Below are positions 22,386-24,587 of a stretch of 24,587 nt of DNA, in pieces. The stretch is from NCBI GenBank assembly GCA_020024215.1, contig JAHHUC010000028.1, forward strand, positions 1 to 24,587, written 5' to 3'. The notes below the pieces were generated by a model. That model made no database searches. It was not told where the DNA came from and worked only from the letters and a program-made list of their open reading frames with translations. The translations under genes were made by a program, and so were the position numbers. Source of the DNA: Oscillospiraceae bacterium. Its GTDB lineage: Bacteria > Bacillota > Clostridia > Oscillospirales > Ruminococcaceae. Position 1 is the first letter of the stretch; each line of letters opens with the position of its first letter.

Positions 22386-23693
22386 ATGTTTTCAAAAATA
22401 CTAATAGCCAACAGAGGCGAAATAGCTGTAAGAATAATAAGGGCCTGCAAGGAAATGGGAATTGCCACGGTTTCGGTTTATTCTGAGGCTGACAGACATT
22501 CTCTTCATGCTGCACTTTCAGATGAAAGCTTCTGCATAGGAGAGGCTGAAAGCTCTGAAAGCTATCTCAACGAAAAAGCGATAATAAGTGCTGCGCTTAT
22601 ATCCGGCGCGCAGGCGATACACCCCGGCTATGGCTTTTTATCCGAAAATGCCCATTTTGCAAAGCTTTGCAGAAAAAACGGCATAGTTTTCATAGGCCCT
22701 GAGCCTGAGAGCATGGAAAAGCTGAGCGACAAGGCATCTCTTAAAGAGTTGATGAAGGATGCAGGTCTGGATGTAATTTTAGGAGAGAGTGAAATAAACT
22801 GCACAGAGGATATAAAAAAAGCGGCAGAGGTTCTTAAATATCCCCTTATGCTTAAAGCAAGAGCCGGCGGAGGCGGAAGAGGAATAAGACTTATAAAGGA
22901 TGAAGGCGACATTGAGGAAGCATTTTTCCAAGCCTCCAACGAGGCCTCGGGCGCCTTTGGGGATAAATCCCTCTATCTGGAAAAATTTATCTCACCTGCA
23001 AGGCACATAGAGCTTCAAATGCTTTCGGATGAATTTGGAAATGCGGTGTGCTTAGGTGAAAGAGACTGCTCTATTCAAAGAAGGAACCAAAAGCTCATTG
23101 AGGAAACCCCCTCCCCCGGCGTCTCACATAAAAAAAGGCAGAAGCTTATTGGCAGCGCTGTAAAGGCGATTAAAAAAATAGGCTACAAGGGAGCCGGAAC
23201 GCTGGAATTTCTCATGGATGAAAGCGGGCATTTCTGGTTTATGGAAATGAATGTAAGGCTTCAGGTGGAACATTGTGTGACAGAAATGCTCACAGGCATA
23301 GACATTGTAAAATGGCAGATAAGAATTGCAGCAGGCATGCCCCTGAGCTTTTCTCAGGACAGCATAAGCCTTGACGGAGCTGCTATTGAGTGCAGAATAA
23401 ATGCCCGCGCCTGCGGAAATATCAAATTTCTTCACATTCCGGGAGGTCCCTCCTTAAGGTTTGATTCTCACCTTTTATCCGGGATGACTATTTTCCCCTA
23501 TTACGATTCTCTTTTGGGAAAGCTTGTGGTCTTTTCAAAAAGCAGAGAGGAGGCCTTGAGAAAGCTTAGGGCCGCTCTTTGCGAATTGGTTATAGACGGC
23601 ATACCCACAAACATTGAAGAGCAGCTTCAAATTGTGGAAAGCGAGGCCTTTTCAAACGGAAATTACAACCTGAGCTTTATGGGAGGAAGGTGA
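22386..23693 (+). CDS. accC: biotin carboxylase subunit of acetyl-CoA carboxylase
   Basis: A 435-residue ATP-grasp enzyme carboxylating biotin on AccB. The glycine-rich lid is GGGGRG (161-166). Metal and bicarbonate residues align with E. coli one position earlier: Glu274, Glu287, Asn289, Arg291 and Glu295 in EMNVRLQVEH. The N-terminal SKILIANRGEIAVRIIRA is diagnostic. It is about ten residues shorter than E. coli AccC, and the motif has Val-Arg-Leu where Thr-Arg-Ile/Leu is usual; neither should stop activity. It starts 3 nt after fabZ. Confidence 0.95.
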   Translation: MFSKILIANRGEIAVRIIRACKEMGIATVSVYSEADRHSLHAALSDESFCIGEAESSESYLNEKAIISAALISGAQAIHPGYGFLSENAHFAKLCRKNGIVFIGPEPESMEKLSDKASLKELMKDAGLDVILGESEINCTEDIKKAAEVLKYPLMLKARAGGGGRGIRLIKDEGDIEEAFFQASNEASGAFGDKSLYLEKFISPARHIELQMLSDEFGNAVCLGERDCSIQRRNQKLIEETPSPGVSHKKRQKLIGSAVKAIKKIGYKGAGTLEFLMDESGHFWFMEMNVRLQVEHCVTEMLTGIDIVKWQIRIAAGMPLSFSQDSISLDGAAIECRINARACGNIKFLHIPGGPSLRFDSHLLSGMTIFPYYDSLLGKLVVFSKSREEALRKLRAALCELVIDGIPTNIEEQLQIVESEAFSNGNYNLSFMGGR

Positions 23694-23697
23694 TAAA

Positions 23698-24549
23698 ATG
23701 GCGCTTATAAATTTTTTAAAGCCCAAAAATAATTTGGAGGAGGGCGGCAGATGTGTATTTCCAATTCAGCAGGACGAGGGCGAGCCTGAGAAAAACTGTC
23801 CCAACTGCCACAAGGACATACCTTTAAGCCGGCTGTGGTCCTGCAATCTTGTCTGCTCCTGCGGCTATCATTTCAGAATGAAAGCCAGCCAAAGGCTGTT
23901 CATCATATGCCATAAAACCAGCTTCTGTGAGCTTTATTCTCACATGAAATCCAAAAATCCCCTCAATTTTCCCAATTATACCGAAAAGCTGGAAACTGTG
24001 CAGAATGCCAGCCGGGAAAAGGAGGCGGTTGTGTGCGGAACAGGAAAATTGGACGGACAAGCCGTGTGCATATTTGCTATGGAGCCCTATTTCATGATGG
24101 GCAGCATGGGAAGTGTTGTGGGCGAAAAAATAACTCTGCTTTTTGAATATGCACTTTCTCACCATCTTCCCGTCATAGGCTTTACTGTTTCAGGCGGAGC
24201 AAGGATGCAGGAGGGGCTTTTATCACTGATGCAGATGGCATAGACCAGCGCTGCTGTAAAAAGGCACTCAGATGCAGGACTTCTATATTTTTCAGATCTT
24301 ACCAACCCAACCACAGGCGGAGTTACAGCCAGCTTTGCAATGGAGGCAGATATCATTCTGTCAGAGCCCGGGGCAACCATAGGCTTTGCCGGCAAAAGAG
24401 TTATTGAAGGCACAACCAGAAAAAGTCTGCCAAAGGACTTTCAGACTGCTGAATTTACATTGCAGCACGGCTTTGTTGACAAAATTTCCGACAGAAAAAA
24501 TCAAAAGGAGCTTTTGTCCCATCTTATAAAGCTTCACACAGGAGGTTAG
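23698..24549 (+). pseudogene. accD: acetyl-CoA carboxylase carboxyltransferase beta subunit, interrupted by an in-frame TAG
   Basis: The beta subunit of carboxyltransferase transfers CO2 from biotin to acetyl-CoA with AccA. The first 181 codons encode the zinc-ribbon (Cys34, Cys37, Cys53, Cys55) and the first half of the crotonase-like domain (GFTVSGGARMQEGLLSLMQMA). Codon 182 is TAG (24241-24243). The same frame then continues without fault: TSAAVKRHSDAG, TNPTTGGVTASFAMEADI, EPGATIGFAGKRVIEGT, to a natural TAG at 24547-24549. Family members have MQMAK-TSAA here, so a lysine codon (AAG) changed to TAG by one base would explain it. Everything else looks under selection. Truncation at 181 would remove much of the acetyl-CoA pocket. 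The second Cys pair is C-x-C, not C-x2-C. Start is 4 nt after accC, with GGGAGG upstream. Confidence 0.9.
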
Positions 24550-24552
24550 AAT

Positions 24553-24587
24553 ATGCGCCCGACACCATATGAAAGGGTAAAGCTTGC
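24553..24587 (+). CDS. accA: acetyl-CoA carboxylase carboxyltransferase alpha subunit, first 11 codons
   Basis: ATG at 24553 opens MRPTPYERVKL, resembling the PYERVxLAR start of AccA in related bacteria, which binds acetyl-CoA carboxylase's beta subunit. GGAGG of the accD end lies 8 nt upstream. It is cut by the window edge. It is in the same frame as accD, one codon (AAT) after that gene's TAG. Position at the end of the acc cluster supports the call. Confidence 0.75.
   Translation, partial: MRPTPYERVKL

Noticed and set aside
24241..24549. Pyrrolysine insertion at the accD UAG
   Set aside because: The lysine position is suggestive, but no PYLIS-like hairpin or pyl genes are visible, known pyrrolysine proteins are methylamine methyltransferases, and UAG ends fabK here as a normal stop. 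Kept only as a remote option.
1..24587. CRISPR array, insertion sequence or prophage
   Set aside because: No regularly spaced direct repeats, transposase or integrase frames, or terminal inverted repeats were found.

Overview
The window looks like chromosomal DNA of a low-to-moderate GC, anaerobic, Gram-positive Clostridia member, plausibly Lachnospirales-like. The reasons are abundant AGA/AGG and ATA codons, strong AGGAGG-type ribosome-binding sites, TTGACA/TATAAT promoters, FabK as the enoyl reductase, and the clostridial/streptococcal fatty-acid gene order. The genus is an inference. No prophage, insertion sequence, CRISPR array or origin is visible; this is mostly a housekeeping region.

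Layout. Positions 1-3478 (minus strand) hold a partial von Willebrand A-domain protein, a serine beta-lactamase-like hydrolase and an aldehyde dehydrogenase. Positions 3479-4355 form the only long gene-poor stretch and contain a decayed Xre-type regulator followed by a strong bidirectional terminator. Positions 4356-6330 (minus) hold a small conserved protein of unknown function and glycerol kinase. Positions 6605-11593 (minus) are a complete nucleoside-type ABC importer: lipoprotein receptor, double ATPase and two permeases. A terminator and a fresh promoter lie between receptor and ATPase. Positions 11724-13431 carry a zinc alcohol dehydrogenase (minus) and a class II aldolase (plus), fired from back-to-back promoters. 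Positions 13693-16162 (plus) hold a Crp/Fnr regulator, a thioredoxin-like protein behind an operator-like palindrome, and a CAP-domain lipoprotein. Positions 16197-17210 (minus) hold a YgjP-like metallopeptidase and two serine tRNAs (GCU and UGA anticodons).

From 17502 to the right edge runs the type II fatty-acid operon acpP-fabK-fabD-fabG-fabF-accB-fabZ-accC-accD-accA. It is tightly packed, with start/stop overlaps at fabK/fabD, fabD/fabG and fabF/accB. AccB, AccC, AccD and AccA make malonyl-CoA; FabD loads it onto AcpP; FabF, FabG, FabZ and FabK carry out elongation. No fabH and no FabT/FapR-type regulator sits directly upstream; instead the promoter region has three helically phased GGAAC repeats.

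The strangest feature is in accD. An in-frame amber codon (24241-24243) falls at the lysine codon of the conserved MQMAK segment, yet the rest of the protein continues intact in the same frame to 24549. The second TAG at 24547 is followed, one codon later and still in frame, by the accA ATG. This is most simply a point mutation or a sequencing error, but it should be resolved because accD is normally essential. I did not find a convincing wholly new system; the best leads are the accD amber codon, the acpP promoter repeats and the Crp/Fnr operator before the thioredoxin gene.
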